Origin: Sipunculus nudus
Lineage: Eukaryota > Annelida > Sipuncula > Golfingiida > Sipunculidae
NCBI GenBank assembly: GCA_026874595.1
Contig: CM049309.1
Location: 96,928,723-96,992,722, forward strand
Length of the DNA stretch: 64,000 nt
Direction: 5' to 3'
Shown here: positions 60,661-64,000 of the stretch, one piece after another
Position numbering within the stretch: position 1 is the stretch's first letter
Layout: each line of letters starts with the position of its first letter
Position numbers and translations under genes: made by a program
Notes under the pieces: generated by a model
The model's database searches: none
What the model was told of the DNA's origin: nothing
Seen by the model: the letters and a program-made list of their open reading frames with translations, nothing else

Positions 60661-61691
60661 TATATCGCTCCTCATTAGATAGTGATATGGTGAGTTCCTG
60701 GGCATGGCAAGGATTATATTAGTGCATGGGCAGAAACAGAATTTTATAAATGACACCTTTTTCCCACAAGACTTTACATAATTTGAGAAAAAAATATATA
60801 AATATGTAAGGTATGAATTATGGAATAATATATTCATTTTAATTAATGCTCAACACTTCACCAGCTCCACACCTTTTAACTCAGGTTAGTTTCTTCAAAA
60901 ATTCTTTATAAATCGAATATGAAAAGTAATGTGTCATATACTAAAACTTCATATTTGTTGTGAATAAAGAGTTAAAATATACTGACGGCGTGTCCTACAG
61001 CTGTGTGACATAAACTGTATTGACAAACAATGGAAACGGTGACACAAGAATTGCATGAGTTAAATATTCTTTAAAATGCAGTGGGTCTAGGCTGGTCATG
61101 TGGGGATATATCTATAATTGTTTCGCAATCATGTAATTTAAGGGCCTTAAAGCTATCCAAAGATGCCATCTTAGAGGGCCTCAAGTAAAAATGAGATAAA
61201 ATGATGACATGATGATAAGTTTTGGTAATATAAAATGTAAGCCCCTTCAACCAATTGAGACATACCAATGTATCTATTATCTATAAACCAGTAAGGGGAT
61301 CAATGCTTGGCTGGTAAAAACTATATGCAGATCTTTGCTAAATGTCACCATCAAGTTAAATATGTTGGTAGTCTTCTGTCATTATTTATTTATGTTATTT
61401 ATTTATTTTAATAAAGTACAATTAATTGCATGTGTATGGACACAGATTTTGTGAAACAGCACAGTATTTTAAAATATCTTGACACGTACATAATAAAGGT
61501 AAGGCAAAACCAAATGAGGGCATGGACTGTAAAAATGATATTTTAATATGTGCCTTTATAAATTGATACAGATCATTAAAAATCATTGTTCTAAAATGGT
61601 TGTTCATTTACTTAATTCTATGAACAAATATAACAAACCAGGAACATATGAACACACAATCACAAAGAGTCCCTCGTCCAGATGTATGAAT
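60661..61691. other. Unassigned AT-rich interval
   Basis: No repeat family, exon with splice sites or RNA gene was recognised. Short frames are present but have no recognisable domains. Confidence 0.4.
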
Positions 61692-61693
61692 TA

Positions 61694-63470
61694 CCGTAAA
61701 ATCTCCACTTAAAACCGCACTTCCGATTAAAACCGCACCCAGACTTCGCCGAAATTCCAGGTGAGACACTGCGAGGGGCTCAAATACTGAAAACCTCCCT
61801 TTAAAACCGCACCAACTTTCGCTACGGAATGATTTGACAAAAGACACAATAAAGCTTTCATCTAGAAATGAACACGCGAAGGTTGCGGCTCGGCCATTCC
61901 TGTCCACTTTAAAATTCCTTGGGCATTTTATTCAAACACATCATAAGACTTTTTTGCAGGGACACTCAAGCATGAAGTTTGGGAAGACGCAAGGGCCGGT
62001 GAACCTCTGCCTGTTTATACAGATTTTATATTCCGTGCCGTATTCTTGTTTGCTACTGATTTGTCATTATATTTTGGAAAAAAATATTCTGCTGATCCAT
62101 TTCAAGTCACTGTATATTTTAATTCTAGAAGTAATATTTTGAAATCTTAATTTTTAATGAAAATTCCATTTTCTAGAATTACTCGGAAGATTCAAATCAT
62201 TTTCATACCGGTTACTTCGGTATTATCATCGTCACATCGTACGTTGACATCGCTCCATGTTACAATTTGCTGGTTCGTTTGAAAACATCGCTGGTCACCT
62301 TAACTAAATAACAAATTAACTGAAGTTACCTTGTCGAGATACGCACGTATAGGAAACATGACGCTTGAAAACGAGTGATTTTAAGGTAAAATTAAAGTGG
62401 TCAGTCGGGGTAAGCAAGTTTTTTTCCTGAAGAAACTTTCCGTGTGGGGAGCCATTTTGTCAAGGCAGTGTTCGCGCAAGGCACGCTGGGACGAAATAGG
62501 TGGCTGTTCTGTTTACCACCCACCGAGAGTGCCCTAGAAGATGATTTGAGGAAACTGGAGACATTCCACATGACAATTAAAATCTTATATTTCGTCTGAA
62601 AATGTTGAATTCGTTAAGAAATAAATATATTCTTATCAAATACGCATATAACATTCCACTTAGACAGTGTTTGTCCACTTTAAATGTTGATTAGAAGAAT
62701 ATGTATTATCCTAATAAACGGTGATACACGGGGAACGATGTCTGCTCTGGGTTTTCCCTCCAGCCGGCCAGCAGCCGCTTGTGTAACCAGTGGTAACGGG
62801 CCTTGTTGGCTCAGCGAGCAAAGGTTACGCAGTTCATTGTTTCAGATTCTGAGACAGTTTCAAGCGCAAGGATTGCAAAGTTTTAAAAGTGAGTCTTGTT
62901 CACATACTAAAACAATATTTAGCTGAATTTCGTGGTCATTCGAATAAAGTACTATATCTCCCTTAGATTACTTAAAGTTTCCTTTTCATAAACGCACTAT
63001 TTGATTTTACACGATTTTTTTCCGACAAGGGTTTGAAGTTCTCCAGTTTACTCTGAAGCTTTTTATGCGGCGGTATCCAGAGTCCTTGATACCGCCGCAT
63101 TTAATGCAGTAAGGCTGCTGTGTGTTACAGCAGGGTTGTTGTAAACGTATTATTTGGTAACAATTACCAAGATTTTATAACAAGTTATATATCACACGAA
63201 AACTAGTCAGCAATATTTTAATTTATAAATAACAAATAATCGTAAATAATACATTAACACACGGCTCCCATGCATGCGAGACTGCTGCTAAGAACGGCCT
63301 TCGAAAGTTGCAATATTATCGCCCACTTGCCGCCTCAAAAACGATGACTGTCAGGAAGATTTTCAGGAAACCCTTCTAGTATAAACCGCACAGTGCTTTC
63401 AGGAAATCAACCTGATTTCAAGATTTTGAATTTCTTGATTAAACCGCGGTTTTAAGTGGAGATTTTACGG
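61694..63470. mobile_element. TA-flanked terminal-inverted-repeat DNA transposon, non-autonomous
   Basis: TA at 61692-61693 and 63471-63472 flank perfect terminal inverted repeats of 25 bases beginning CCGTAAAATCTCCACTTAAA. Inside the left end TTAAAACCGCAC-type motifs recur three times (about 61710, 61726 and 61801), and TAAACCGCAC occurs near the right end (about 63381); these are candidate transposase-binding sites. About 1.78 kb, with no transposase seen. The TA duplication and these ends suggest a Tc1/mariner-pogo relative, which is inference. A 13-base-pair perfect foldback lies within it (63065-63100). Confidence 0.85.
63065..63100. repeat. Perfect 13-base-pair foldback
   Basis: ATGCGGCGGTATC (63065-63077) and GATACCGCCGCAT (63088-63100) are exact reverse complements around a 10-base loop. 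The sequence is GC-rich in an AT-rich setting and lies in the right third of the TIR transposon. Confidence 0.8.
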
Positions 63471-63472
63471 TA

Positions 63473-64000
63473 ATTAGTAATTTCCACTGTTTCTTTCTAC
63501 CTGGATCACTTATGAAAACTAATGAAAAATCAAGTCTGATGTCCAATTAGTAAATGAGTAGCATGAAGGAACAGAAAAGGCTGTGACACGACCTGCCATG
63601 CTGAGCTTAACTGTATCAGCACATGTGTAACTGCTGTGACAAGTGAGCACGTGTCTTTGTTATTCCCCACTGGCCTCGCTTTGGCCTCTGGTATGTGTGG
63701 CATGCATAGAATTTAAGAGTCCCCTATGTCACCTTAAATGCACGTTTACTGATACATCTTTTCCTTTTATAGTGCATGTGTGTCTTTATTTCAGTAAAAT
63801 CTTCAATCAATTATTCTATCACTGCATCACTGCCATCAGGCAACATGAGTCCACAAAGCCAATTACCAAGTTAAGCCGTTTGTAAATCCTGATTATCACC
63901 CAAAATTGTTTCACTTGTATTTTAAGCAATCAAAGAATTTCTTCAAAATCAAATGAACAAAATCAAGTGTGGAAGTGGTTCCCGCTGTATCCAATAGACT
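63473..64000. other. Unassigned interval at window end
   Basis: Apart from short open frames without recognisable domains I see nothing here. Confidence 0.4.

Noticed and set aside
61608-61907. 99-codon minus-strand open frame at a transposon end
   Set aside because: It runs across the terminal inverted repeat and its subterminal repeats and has no recognisable domain.
62684-62926. 80-codon open frame in the second TIR transposon
   Set aside because: No domain, no splice signals that extend it, and no similarity to transposases.

Overview
This window is AT-rich, repeat-dominated animal DNA, most likely from a lophotrochozoan and probably a bivalve mollusc. The support is a spliced nucleoredoxin-like exon, a Helentron carrying protease and endonuclease domains, a LINE, and many short-unit tandem repeats rich in GGAC. 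The organism is an inference, because no single-copy marker fixes it. There are no bacterial operons, rRNA or tRNA genes.

Host genes are scarce. I can support one coding exon of a nucleoredoxin-like (thioredoxin-fold) gene at 29388-29682 on the minus strand, flanked by good splice sites. A second, weaker candidate is a terminal exon at 16533-16586 on the same strand, with a strong 3' splice site, a stop codon and a nearby AATAAA. They could belong to one gene, but no middle exon was found.

The rest is nested mobile DNA. At least four families of 2-5 kb dispersed elements (called A-D here) share one layout. Each has an A-rich start with a palindrome or hairpin, then a short family-specific subterminal inverted repeat (IR). 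The body is non-coding and carries GGTGGCGCCACC palindromes and GGAC repeats, and the far end has the matching IR' followed by A-rich sequence. The IR pairs are A GCGAACCTGTG/CACAGGTTCGC, B GCTCAGCTGA/TCAGCTGAGC, C GTATCCGCC/GGCGGATAC and D TTCACTCTGTGAA/TTCACAGAGTGAA. This resembles Helentron-associated non-autonomous elements (HINEs). A decayed autonomous Helentron (46157-55357, minus) lies in the same window and is itself split by a complete family A copy (48625-51080).

Layout: 1-2155 family B copy; 2156-5886 family A remnants; 5887-10494 family B with nested A; 10493-15995 family B with nested C, which holds a TA-flanked TIR transposon (11028-13018); 15996-17502 mostly unique, with the candidate exon and nuclear-receptor half-site clusters; 17503-24138 hAT-like element with a transposase pseudogene, split by a B copy and an A copy; 24139-25254 half-site repeats and B remnants; 25255-28786 family D with nested B; 29388-29682 nucleoredoxin exon; 29757-35460 53-bp satellite; 35940-43376 A/C copies with a 5'-truncated LINE (37607-40867); 43736-45984 non-autonomous hAT with an 8-bp duplication; 46157-55357 Helentron; 55358-57498 short tandem repeats and unassigned DNA; 57499-60660 complete family B copy; 61694-63470 second TA-flanked TIR transposon; then unassigned sequence to the end.
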